Assembly: GCA_033297075.1 (NCBI GenBank)
Contig: MU858080.1
Location: 124,001 to 188,000, forward strand
Length of the DNA stretch: 64,000 bases
Direction of reading: 5' to 3'
DNA from: Rhypophila decipiens
Taxonomy: Eukaryota > Ascomycota > Sordariomycetes > Sordariales > Naviculisporaceae
Part shown: positions 49,637 through 61,239 of the stretch, one piece after another
Layout of the letters: every line of letters begins with the position of its first letter
Position numbering within the stretch: position 1 is the first letter of the stretch
The notes under the pieces: model-generated
Seen by the model: only the letters and a program-made list of their open reading frames with translations
Database searches by the model: none
Told to the model about the DNA's origin: nothing
Translations under genes and position numbers: made by a program

Positions 49637-51284
49637 AGGTACCTCAGAAGAACTGGGTTCTTTTCTTCTTCTTTTTGCTTGTCTGACTTTAAGGTTCCGA
49701 ATCGTTGGGATTGAGCAGCTTGAACACCTCATACCTCATCACAAATAAAACAGTTTCCCATCTTTTCCTTTTTTCCCCTGTCAATGGTTATGACCTACAG
49801 GCTGGAAACGATTCACAGAAAAGCCATGCAGATACAGGACATTGCTTCACTTCCAGGTGGATCACGTATTTGCTTACATACACACTCAGACAAACACAGC
49901 CCTCAATCTCTCTTGCGCACTGGAGTGCCCCGAAGTCCTATCGCTAGTGTTAGGACTAGATCTCAAATAAACTCATTGAAAGAGAGACAAACACAGTCCA
50001 CAACTGGGGACTCAATCATTCTCTCCATCTTCAGCCTAGGGAATACCAAGTTTGTTCTTTCTACTTTCTCTGCTACCTCCTGCTTTCTGTGGTCTCTTTT
50101 GCAAGTGCAAGGCAAATACCATGAAAAGTTACAAGTGTACACCAGCATGATGGGAAGGAGCGGCAGGTGGCTACCTCATTGTTCCCGCCCCTACATCTGA
50201 AGGTGTCCGATTGTGCCGTCGATAAACGTCCGGCCTCGACTGGATGGCGTCATCACTCTGGCTTCATGTCTTCATTGGAGCTCACGAGGCTTATTGCCTC
50301 TCCACTCAACACATGGTTGTGACTGCCACCTCGTCCAGCTTGCACCACAAATCCACCATGGCTGGCCAGACCCATTTTCCGAGCGAGGCTTGACTATCTA
50401 ACCAACTTGGAACTGTCTCCAGCCGCCAAATCTTACATTGCTTACATGGACTGGTCATATCTCTGACCTCTTGATCCCAACAGTTCCTCTCGACACCGAG
50501 GATCGATTCGATCGAAGCTCAACCGAACCGGTACCTCAACGGGTTCCGCGGGATATGGCTGAGATGTGGACTGATGTGGAGGACCCCGAGGTCTATCCGA
50601 TGATGACGGGAAGGATACTTGGCGGAACCTGTGCATAGCCGGCCCATGAGAAGATATGCTTTCCTAGAGGAAGCGGGGCAATACGCCTTTCTCAGGCGAG
50701 TGATCACTCCTCCCGGGTATTCGAGAACTAAATAACATTGGCTGGCTGACATGACCATCTGTTTTTGTTGTGGGTGTCGACCCGGGAGAGCCCACCTCGT
50801 TGCCCACCTGGCGTCTGCAGGCATATGATAAACAGCATAACCACTACTTCTTCTTGGCCGAATCTCGTCTCTCCTGCTTCTAGTCGTCTCTTACTTTCCG
50901 GGGTTTCCGTCAAACGCCGGTCTACGTTGAAAGTTGGCAAAACGGGATGGAGTGAGAGGTTCTCCGGTAGTCGTCAGTATCAGCAGCCTCGGTCCACCAA
51001 CGACGCCTCGCCACAGATACCCGAAAGCTTACTCTCTAATGTGGACAAGGTTAATAGCTTTTCCACCTTTCCGGCCGGCTCTTTCGAACCCATGGCCAAC
51101 ACTCGCCAATGCTCCTCCCTCTTGCTTCCCAGCCTCTCCTCCCTCTTCCCCCAATCTTCCCACTGGCACTTTACCGCGACTACTACTCGACTGATAGCTT
51201 CTTCTTTGTTTTCGGTGGTGGTCATCACCAGTGTTCTGGTCCTGAAATCCCTCATTGTTCGTTCTTGTTACATCTAGCGGTCCA
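49637..51284. other. Intergenic region before the large disordered protein gene
   Basis: No supported gene. The last 500 bases, rich in C and T, are probably promoter and leader of the gene starting at 51285. Confidence 0.5.
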
Positions 51285-54200
51285 ATGCAGGCAAGGTCCA
51301 AAATACCCGTGGCGGTCAACTCGCCGACCAGATCTCCCGACCAGCTCACTTCGCCTTCCGCTTTCCGTGGCCTGCCCCCCAAGGGGTCCAAGAGGTCGTT
51401 TGACTCCATCAGCTCAACTGAGACCAAGCCCAAGGACAAGGATGAACAACAGCAACTCGTACAGACAAGCGAGGAGCCACTGAGAAGTGGAGCTCGGTCC
51501 AAACTGCCGTGCCCTTCTCCATCTAAAACGGGTATATGGCACTCCCACTCGTTGTCCAGCCCTGCTTGCTAATCTCTACTCAGGCCCAGGAGCTCAGCTG
51601 CGTCGATCCTCGCAACGGATCCCGGAACGCCAAGCGGACTGGGTTGTGCCCTTCGTCGTGACCAAGGAGACGTCTCGCCCTGGCCAGACGGCGGTGCTGG
51701 GTAAGTCAATATGCAAGGCCAATGAAGGGTACTGCTTGGACTAACCAGTACCAGGCAATGAAAAAGTCGACTTTGGTCCTCGTCCCGTAACCAGACATTC
51801 CCAAGTCAACAAGGCCGAACCCAATATCCAAAGACAAGACGTCCTGCCAGAGGCAACACTCGAGGAGGAACCCCTCGACCAGCCCATTGGCCTTTTTGAC
51901 GAGCCTCATGCGAGATACCCAAGACTAGTCACTGGGACGACGGCAGAATCGACAGAGAATCTTTCCAGCCACAAGCCGTCGCTGTCCAAAAACGTGCGCC
52001 CATTTCAGTCCAGATCGGGCTTCAGTGCCAGGATGGATACAATCAGTGAGAATTCGGCAGAGCATGAAATATCAAACAAACCTGAAGAGCAACCTCGGTC
52101 TGTCAGCGTGTCCCATCCCAAACGCAAACGCTACCGAGCAGTGAATGGGCTGTTACCGGTCAAAGGCCAAGACGAAGAATCCAGAGGACCACCGCCACAT
52201 GCTCGCCCTCCGGCGCCAGCTGCCGTCGTGGAGAGGACGAGCACCGATGCTCTGAGTCTGAATGCCGATGTCAAAGCCGCCCAGGACTACATGGAAGGAG
52301 ATTGGCGGGACAATCTATCAGCAAGGAGTAACTCGTCCCCAGACTCTTCCGGGTCGCCCCCCGGGAGCATCGGTGGTCCCTCGGGACTCTTGGGACTTCC
52401 GTCCAACCCGCTACTATCGATGCTTCCCAAGTCCAAGCACACGTCAGTCGGTGAATTGAGAGAGGATCTCGAAGAATTCAACCCGCTACTATGGATGCTT
52501 CCCAAGTCCAAGGACTTGTCAGTCAGTGACTTGAGAGAGGATCTCGAATCAATCAAGAAAATTCTCATGTCTCTCCCTGTTCCGCCCCTATGGTCGTATA
52601 AACCGCCGCCCCATGTGGGGTCAGGAGTGCTTGACCCGTCGAAAGACTCTCTCGCTCACCCAATGGAGTCCCGCGTAGACACCATGAATCGGATTTATAC
52701 GTTTCTTGTGGCAAATGAGGGCGAAGCGATAAAGCAGGAGGAGGGGTTGGTTGAGGACATGTATTTCAAGTGGGGGGGCAGGGCGCGCCTTGACGAGCCA
52801 AAAGAGGAGCCCCCGCCCAAGCCCGCGATCCCGGCCGAAGATGTGCAGAGCGCCTGGCAGAACTGGTGTGCCATCAACAACTGCCCTCCCGTCCCGGCTC
52901 ACACAAAAGCCCAAGATGGGCGAGCCGATGATACGCCATACAGCAATCATGTTGTCACACCAGCCGCCGGCCGTCACGTCGACTCGTCCCCGGCCGATGA
53001 TACGCCTGACAGCAATGATGTTGTCACACCAGCCGCCGGCCATGACGTCGACTCCTCCCGCGCCGATGATAAACCTGACAGCAATGGCGTTGTCCCACCA
53101 GCCGCCGGCCGTCACGTCGACTCCTCCCGCGCAGTGATTCTGACCCATTCCCTTGTGTCTGCTCTGGACGGCGAGGAAAGCTCCCAGACGCAATCCCAAT
53201 CCACGAACCAAGACTTGTCATCCATCCAAGACTCGTCATATTCGTGGATGGAGGATCCCATCATGTCGCTTATTACAGCCTATCGAGAAGAGGAAGAGAA
53301 CTTCTGGCCCCTGCTGGTGGGCTTCACATGCGATCCACGAGCAGCGCAGGCTGTCAGTTGGGTGTATCCCACTTCGAGAAAAAGCTTCAAACGGGTCCAG
53401 CCGCCCGTACTGAGCTTTGGGCTTCAAGTCCAGCGGTATTGTCTCATGTATGTTCCGGGCTTTGATATGCGTGAGGCGGTGAGAAAGCTGCACGGCCTGC
53501 GTGAACGACGAGGCATGGGCTCGAGAAACTTTTCACTCCCAGGACGAGTTGGGACCGGTGGTTTGGTCAAAAGAGTAGAAGGAGGCGGGGGCGGGGGCTA
53601 TCGAAGTCTTCTGGACGTAAAGATACCCAGATCGTGTGGTTGCGACACCGGCAGGACACAATGCGCCCATGCCGGCAGCAGCAACGCTGGTAGCCTGAGG
53701 ACAAGTATCAACAGCTGGGCCGAGTCCACGGGTGTCGAGGACGATAACAGGCCGGATGGGGTTCGTCGAGATGAGATGGCCCTGGAGCTGAGCAGTCCAC
53801 CAACACCTCCGCGGGCAAAAGAGAGGGCGGACGGCGATGAAGAGCTACACCTCCGCCTGCCAAACTTTGGGTTCTGGAAGCGGAGAGCTAGTCAAGACAA
53901 GGGCAAGGGCAAGGCCGTGGAGAGACCGCCCGAGATAACTTGCCCAGCCTCGAAATCACCACCACAGCAGCATGTGGCCCACAAAAATCCCGCATCTCCC
54001 AGAGCCGAGCTCACCACTGCATCGCCAGAGACTGGTCACCACCCAAGTCCGATAAAGCCGTCGACCTTGGCCTCAACCTTCCGATCCAGTCCTACCTCCA
54101 CCGGAGGTACTCCTTCCACCCCACGAACGCACTTCTCATCCCAGTTCCCCGAAAGGGAATGCCGACCGGCAACTCCTCGTCTGCTGACAGACACAGAGAG

Positions 54201-56784
54201 CCTCATCATCCAGGACGCGCTCAGACATGCCACTGACGCGATAACCTCGATGCACGACTTCATGCTCCGCCTGCAGGAATCACACCACCTGGGGCAGCCG
54301 CGGGACGAGCTACGATTTCAACAAGGGTATCCGTCAGCCAACCCATATGGACCGTCTTATACCGAAGGTGTGGGGAGAACACAAGCGCAGAAAGAGGCCT
54401 TGGCGCGATACCAGGACTTGGTCAGGAGCTCCCCTAATCATGTCACGGCTGCCGTGATGGTTCTGGAGGAGCAAACCAAGGCGATCAAGAGGATCCTTGA
54501 TGCTATTCACCCAGGAGATGCCAAGGCTGACTCTAGACCGGCGCAAAAAGAGTCGGGCAAGTCCACTTACTTCACTTCGTTGCTGAAAAGCGTGTCCAAG
54601 AACGACGAGGACGTCTCAAGCACCAAGAAGGGTGCTGAAGAGCTGAAGATGACGGGAGGTCTGCCCAAGCCCAGCGGGTTGCATGTGAGATCTGGTGCGG
54701 CGACATCTGAAGACAAACATGCTGCTGCTGCTGAGGGAGTCGACAGGATAAACCATGAACCGCCACGTCAGGTCTCCTCCAAGCTGGCTGCAAGTCACAT
54801 TGTCAGGGACAGTCACAGGGCTATGAATGTGCCCGTCAAACAACATTCAAGCGCGGACAAACGTCTACCAACCCCACACCCAAAACCGACCGGAGCCGAC
54901 CTCAGGGTGAGCCGCAGCCAACATCCGACCGAATCACTGGAGGCTCCGAAATTGTCCCTGCAACGACTAAAACTGGGCTTCGCCGCTCTACGGGCGAGGC
55001 ACATGGCCTGTGTGCACTTGGCCAAGTTCGCTCGGCTGGACACGTACAACTACCGCTTCTTTACCTCGTTGCGAGATCGGATAGACCGGTTCGAGGAAAA
55101 GTTGTGGGCGCTGGAAAACCAAAGGCAGAACTCTGTTGGCTCTGGGGATAGTGTGGAGAGTGACTCTCGAAGCAGTGACAGGGCAGGTCTCCTCAAAGCC
55201 AACCGTGTTGTTTTGACAGATCCATGGTCAGGGGCCAAGACTGCCCGTAATACTTCTGGACGTGGTGCATCTCCCTGGTACAGCGCAGAACCCTCATCAG
55301 TATCACCTCGTTCCCATGGAACCCCCCCCCTCAGCAGTGGCCGTGTCCGAAACTTTAGCATCCCGTGCGCTTCATCACAATCCAAGACCGGACACGAGGG
55401 CAATAGCCCGAAGAACGGTCTCGCTGAGAGCACTGGCAAGGAGGACAAGTGGATTGCCAAAACGCGTGAAGCCAACCGGAAAATGCGCCAATCCACAGAT
55501 TCCATGATGCAGACCATTATTGCTCGTCGCCCGGAAAAGATTGGCATCGTAGACACGGAGGAGAGATTGAATCTCAGCTCGCGAGAGTGGGATCGGTTGG
55601 ATTCCACCACTGGCAAACTCATCCAGGGCGGGGCTTCTCGGACTCGCCTGGCCAGGGCCTCTACCGGTGCTGAGAGCACTGGTAGTGGCAGCCCTGGAGA
55701 AGATGGCGAGAGACTGCGTGTACGACATTCACCGAGCTGTCGTTATGGTGGTGGTGGCATGCAGGCTGGGATTGGACTCGGCATCGTTGATCTCGGCCAT
55801 GGATCCAGGACATCCCCCAACGGAAGAGCCACGAGAGAATCTTCGACGGCTTCCATACCACTGGACGCTGGGAGTCCCCCGCACCTGCAGTGCCCCGACT
55901 GTGGTGTCGAGCTGGTCCCGTCTGTTCGCAAGAAAACCGAGGCTCCTAACAGCCGAGGTGGACTCTCCCAGATTGCCTGGGTCAGCAGGGTGATGGGACC
56001 TCTGGGCCGCAAGCGGGCCGGCCAGTACTCGGTTTATCCGCAATCCTTTGGGGCGCAGAAAGTCACACATGTTGACGAGTATGTTGAGCAGGACAAGGAG
56101 TGGGATGGGGACGACGATCTTTCATTCTCTTCGAGGGAGCAGAGGGGTCGGCAAGCGCGGCGGAGGAGTGCCAGCGCACCGGTGGTGGAGACTGCGTATG
56201 ATCGATTGACTGGTCGCGGCGAGGGTCTTGCGCTGCTGAGATTTAGGAACAGTGCGCCAGCACAAGTGCATCAGAGTCTGACGACAAAGAGGGACAAGCC
56301 AAAGGTCCAGGAGAATGAATGGGGGTCATTTGAGAGTCAGGGGCACCAGGGTCAGGCTGGAAGCGTGGATTTGGAAAGGCACATCACAATCATCGAATCG
56401 ACTCGCCATGGTCAGGACCACGATGTTGGCATTGGCAGATCTCTGGATGGAGTCGTGGATCGGGCTTGGCATGACCGCAACAGCAGTTCTGATGACGACA
56501 GCGGGCTTGAGACCCAGACTGGGGGTGCTGGAAGGATTGAGAAGTCGCGACATCGGGAACGTCGACTGGCTCGTCCCAAAAGCCACAATGCATTGATGGG
56601 ACATGTTACGGGCGTGGGAATTGCACTTGGTGGTCCTGACGACAGTGGCCTGGGAATGACGCCGAGCCCGAGTACTGGTTCCAGTCGCCCAGATAAGCTC
56701 GACTCAAGTGCAAGTGAGCGTGAGCCGCTGCTCGCGAGGCTGGGGTGGATGAAGAATTATGGGGACAGGAGCAGGACCATGTAG
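51285..56784 (+). CDS. Large low-complexity protein of 1797 residues, function unknown
   Basis: Three exons, 51285-51531, 51584-51700 and 51755-56784, join in frame; donors GTATAT and GTAAGT, acceptors CTCAG and CCAG. The start is MQARSKIPVAVNSPTRSPDQ. Most of the chain is predicted disordered, rich in S, P, R, E and G. Visible elements: a 25-residue duplication (NPLLxMLPKSK, about 338-388), three 23-residue repeats (ADDTPxSNxVVTPAAGRHVD, about 511-580), a folded-looking block around 440-500 of the translation after the repeats (MEDPIMSLITAYREEEENFW), a helical basic segment near 1193 (KLGFAALRARHMACVHLAKF), and one CPDCGVEL knuckle near 1500. No signal peptide or membrane span seen. I do not recognise a family. 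The length of the open frame argues strongly that it is real. Confidence 0.85.
52405..52554 (+). repeat. 75-bp tandem duplication inside the large gene
   Basis: Unit starting aacccgctactat at 52405 recurs at 52480, with about a dozen differences, coding two 25-residue copies (NPLLSMLPKSKHTSVGEL and NPLLWMLPKSKDLSVSDL, each ending in LREDLE). Confidence 0.85.
52924..53130 (+). repeat. Three 69-bp tandem repeats inside the large gene
   Basis: Units begin gccgatgat at 52924, 52993 and 53062, spaced exactly 69 bases, coding 23-residue copies with the shared core VVTPAAG/VVPPAAG and HVDSS. High nucleotide identity suggests recent expansion. Confidence 0.9.
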
Positions 56785-57154
56785 GATTTTGTGTCGACCG
56801 GGGCATTGTGAAGTTATTAAGGCACATAGCGTGGTGTCTAGGGCTTGTCTTTGGCTGTTGGGATTGGGAGGAGTACAAAGGACGGCAGGTATAATCAGGA
56901 ATCAAGGGCGCGTCAATGCAGGTATACCATTCTTTTGGGGGCAAGAAGACATTCAGAGGTTGAAGCATGTAATGCTGACAATTTCCTAGAAATTTCCTTG
57001 TATTTACATTTCTCATTCACGGTTCGAATTCATTCAAGAAACACCGCCCATGCGCTCCGCACGGTGCACCTGACCACCCAAGGACCTTTAGCTATATAAG
57101 CAGACGTTTCGGGGGTTCCTTTCAACTGGAGGGGATGGCGACAACAGAGGTGAG

Positions 57155-57278
57155 TTGGGTATAGCCCAGCGGTCAGCGTGTTGAGTTGGCTAAAGTCATT
57201 CCTCTGTACCCCTCCGGTCTGCAGCATCCTCCCGCCCATGATGGACGGGAGGGTGTCGGTTCGATTCCGGGCACGATC
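57155..57278 (+). other. tRNA-like element with pol III A and B boxes but no clean cloverleaf
   Basis: TAGCCCAGCGG at 57162-57172 fits the A-box consensus and GGTTCGATTCC at 57258-57268 is a perfect B box, 96 bases apart. A T-arm-like hairpin surrounds the B box with one mismatch, but the expected acceptor halves (57155-57161 and 57272-57278) do not pair and the D stem is poor. A tRNA pseudogene, a tRNA-derived SINE head or an unusual intron-bearing tRNA are the options. Confidence 0.35.
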
Positions 57279-58537
57279 AATAATCACAACGAAAAAAAAG
57301 CCGACAGAGGCTTTTCTCAGGACCCCGTCGGAGGCCTTGAGTTTTTGTATTTTTTTAACAAGACAAAACAGATAGCTAGAGAACTTGATTTACTTTCTCT
57401 TTTTCTGTTTTGCATATTCTCTCACTTTTGCCCTAATTTCCCGCTTTCGTCTGTATCCTTTCTTCCTCTGAAATACATGATGCACCTATAGTTACCAATC
57501 CACGACAATGACCATCGTTCTGCTCACTCTCTCCATCTTATTTTGTCCAGGCTCGCACTGTTCGGGTTCAAAAACGAACTTTAATGATAATGGAAGAATT
57601 GCTCGAATCCTATAGTCTCGTGTAACGCGATTAGAAATATCAAGCCTACAATCATAAGAGGAAGAACTGGATGGAATCTTCAAACTCCAACTCCGTATCT
57701 CAATTCCGTCGCCCGTGTTGCCTGGCGTCCACCACATCCAGATTAGGGGCCTAGGGGTTACATTCAAGGTGGGCGTCCTGCACGAGCGGCACGGAAGTAC
57801 CCTGACAGCAAAGCTTGACCACCTTGAGCAGCCTGACAGGGCCCCAGAAACGTCTTGGCATACAGCTTCTTGGGCCTGTTGGCGCTCTGCACGATGAATG
57901 TCGCCGCGGCCAATCTCTGAATAGGGATATTGGCCGTCGGGGCCGGAATGCCGACGGGATTCCGTGTCCCGGGCTGGTTGGTTGGTCCTTTGGTCACCCC
58001 AACAATGCCGTCCCAAAATTTCGATCAAAACAGTTCCTATCTTTGCTTTTGTTGAAAGAAAGTTTGTTTGAAATCACACAATCAGGCGGTTGGTCCACAT
58101 GCATAAGAGTTCCATTTTCAGTTGAAAAAAGGAGAGTCAAACCGAACGCCTTGTTCTACCCTCAAACTTGCGGCTATGTGAGCAACCGAGACAGCAGATA
58201 CAACGACACTTTGATCGACTTTGTATCACGGTCTGTCTTGGCTATCGACTACCCACCCAGCCCTATTTGCACGACTCCACCACTCCGCATTTTTTTGATC
58301 GACGACTCAGCGGCTTTTTTTTTTCTCCGCCGGGCTACACTAGTGCGAGGATCCAGTAACTGACTTACACGACTGGAGCTACGCATCGAGGGAATTATCT
58401 GCCAGGTAACAGGTAGTGTACGACACGCAAGACAAGACGGGGTACGTCAGTCTCGCGCCGGTGAGCTCTGCAACAAGCGGATGTCAGATTTGTTGGTACG
58501 GTGAAGGTATTCTGTTTTCCAGCCATTGTTCAGACCA

Positions 58538-58564
58538 CAGTCAGTCAGTCAGTCAGTCAGTCAG
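58538..58564 (+). repeat. CAGT tetranucleotide microsatellite before the MFS start codon
   Basis: Nearly seven copies of CAGT end 32 bases before the ATG at 58597, so the repeat is likely in the leader or proximal promoter, where copy changes could alter expression. Confidence 0.85.
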
Positions 58565-58596
58565 GCGAGCGGTACAAACAGAAAAAGAAGGCAATC

Positions 58597-60994
58597 ATGG
58601 CGGTACAAACAACACCCAATTCGAACAATGATGATGTCCATCATCAAATACCCCCGACCCCAAGGAGTCCCTCAGAGATGGCAGTCGGCGGCGAAAAAAA
58701 GCTTGACCGCCCAACATCATCAGCAAAGTCACTATCCGACAACTTGAACAAGAAGGAGCCCTCGCCGCCAGACGACGAGAGAACCTTGAACAGCACCGGC
58801 TACGGCACAGGATCCGACGACACCGAGTTCGTCACCTCCCCCGAGCCAGAACCTGAACCAAAATCTGGGAAAGAGGCCATCATACCGGTCTCATCAGACT
58901 CGGAACCAGATGTTGTGGTAGTTGTTCAACAGCAACAACATGAGCAGCAATGGCTTGCCGGACTCCAGCTGTTTTTGGTGCTCGGGTCCGTAACGCTGGT
59001 TATTTTCTTGATGTTGTTGGATTTGACTATTATTTCTACTGTATGTTTCATCCCCGGCCCTTTCTTCTCTCATGTCCCTTGCTTGTCCTTGTACTTGTGG
59101 TAGTGTGTGTGCCAAGACCCCCATCGACTGATAGAGCCTACGATATGATTAGGCCATCCCCCAAATCACCCAAGAATTCCAGTCCCTCGGCGACGTGGGC
59201 TGGTACGGATCAGCGTATAACCTCGCCAGCGCGGCCCTCCAGCCGTTGAGCGGCAAGTTCTACTCGCATTTCAAGACCAAGGTCCGTTCGTCTTTGTTTA
59301 CTTTCCCCTTTTAACGGATCCACCGCCAAGATGGAGCTCCACCCTCCCTCCCTTTAGCCTTGTTAGCAGTTAAACACGGCTGACGCGAGTGTGATAAAAA
59401 CAACAGTGGACATTCATAACCTTCCTCGCCCTTTTCCTACTGGGCTCGCTGATATGTGGTCTGGCCAACTCGTCGAACATGCTCATCATTGGGCGTGCTA
59501 TTGCTGGTATGGGCACGTCTGGGCTTCAGAACGGCGGGATAACGATTATTTCCGAGTCGTTGCCTTTGCATCGACGGCCTCGTATGTTTCTTTTCCTCAT
59601 TGCCCTTATCTTTCTTTGGTAACTGATCTACTCATGTGGTCAAGTTGATGAAGCGGGCTTTTTTGCTAACAAATCGGAAGAAATGATCGGCATAATGCTC
59701 GGCTGCGGGCAGTTAGGAATCGTCCTCGGCCCCTTGGTAGGCGGTGCTATCACACAGTACTCAACCTGGCGGTGGTGCTTCTACCTAAACCTCCCCGCCG
59801 GCGCGGTAGCAATCGGCCTCCTGCTCCTCGTCCGAATCCCATCCAAACGCCTCCCCACAGTCCATCTCCTCTCCCTCCCGCCAATGAAAATAATAAGCCA
59901 GCTCGACCTCGTCGGCTTTGCCATCTTCGCCCCGGCCAGTATCATGTTCCTCCTCGGACTCGAATACGGCGGGAGGGAATACCCATGGTCCTCTGCCACC
60001 GTGCTGGGCTTGCTGATCGGCTCATTAGCGGTGTTTTCCTTGTTTGTAGTCTGGGAAGGCCGAGAAGGCGAGAATGCCATGATCCCGCTTGCCATGGTCC
60101 GGAAACGAGAAGTCTGGACTAGTGGCCTGGTTGGACTGCTTACCATGGCGGGACTTATGCTCGTGCCGGGGTACTTCTTGCCTATCTTTTTTCAGAGTGT
60201 TGGGGGTGAGACGCCTTTGATGAGTGGTGTGTATACCTTGCCGAGTATACTGAGTAATTTGGTTATGGCGGTTTTGAGTGGGGTTTTGGGTAAGCATCTA
60301 TCTCCTTTTTCTTGTTTTCTGCGTTGTTCTGGTCGCGCTGGCTGACAGTGTGACAACAACAAATAGTGGGAAAACTCGGCTACACCATCCCCTGGGTTCT
60401 GTTCTCGTCAGTGATATCTTCCATCGGCGGCGGCTTACTTACCATGCTCCACCCCGACACCTCCCGCGCGAAATGGGTTGGGTACCTGATTGTAATTGGC
60501 ATAGGGCGCGGTGCTGCTATACAGATGGTATGCTTCTCTTCCCCCCTTCTCGTCAACTACACTAACAAAGTGCGTAAAAGCCCCTCCTGGCAGTGCAATC
60601 CGTCCTCCCTCAATCGCAAATCCCCGTATCAATGGCCTTCCTCATATTTGCCCAGACCTTTGGTGGCTCGATTTTCCTCACAGTGGCGAATACCATCTTT
60701 GCAAATAATCTTGTTACGAAGTTGCTGGAAAATGGTTTATCCCCGGTTAATCTGGGGAAAGTCCTTGCCGCCGGCGCAAACGGGTTTCGCTCGGTAGTGA
60801 GCGAAGAACAGTTGCCTGCTGTGTTATGGGCGTATGCGGATAGTCTGGATTTGGTATTTTATTTGACTGTTGCGTCTGCTGTGCTCATGTTTGGGCTTGC
60901 TTGGGGGATGGGGTGGCATGATATTCGACAAGATAAAGCGAAGGGAGAGGGTGGTGCTGCAGTGGGAGTGGCCAAGGGGGTTGATGCCGTTTGA
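58597..60994 (+). CDS. Major facilitator superfamily drug/proton antiporter-type transporter
   Basis: Plasma- or vacuolar-membrane exporter of the DHA family, moving small molecules against protons. Six exons, 58597-59040, 59153-59281, 59407-59581, 59681-60289, 60367-60527 and 60581-60994, give 643 residues. Residues 1-115 are a disordered, acidic cytosolic tail ([15 protein letters not shown]). The first membrane span is about 121-148 with [12 protein letters not shown], whose L-D-x-T-I is the motif D1 of 14-span members. [16 protein letters not shown] near 221-234 and the antiporter motif [15 protein letters not shown] at 257-271 follow; many further hydrophobic spans are visible to about residue 625. 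The pattern resembles toxin and drug efflux pumps of the AflT type, but no synthase gene lies nearby, so the substrate is unknown. Confidence 0.93.
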
Positions 60995-61239
60995 TATTGA
61001 ACTTCTGAACCGGGGGGCCGGAAGTTGTTATGGTTGACTGTTTAGCTGGCTGCCTGTGTTGGTTAAGGCAGGGTTGGTTATTAATGAGCGGCTTTTCACT
61101 AGATTTGGCTTGGGTATATACCATTCTCTTTATTTATTTTTCTTATTTCTCTCTTATTCGGCGAAGACTTTTGCAATTTTGGCCACCGTAGGGAAATTCA
61201 TGTTTTCCTCATTCGTTATGGTGATCACCCAAGTCCCAA

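Larger units (their letters stand above)
56785..58596. other. Intergenic region with tRNA-like element and MFS promoter
   Basis: Apart from the tRNA-like element and the CAGT microsatellite, no gene is supported. The right part is the presumed promoter and leader of the MFS gene. Confidence 0.5.
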
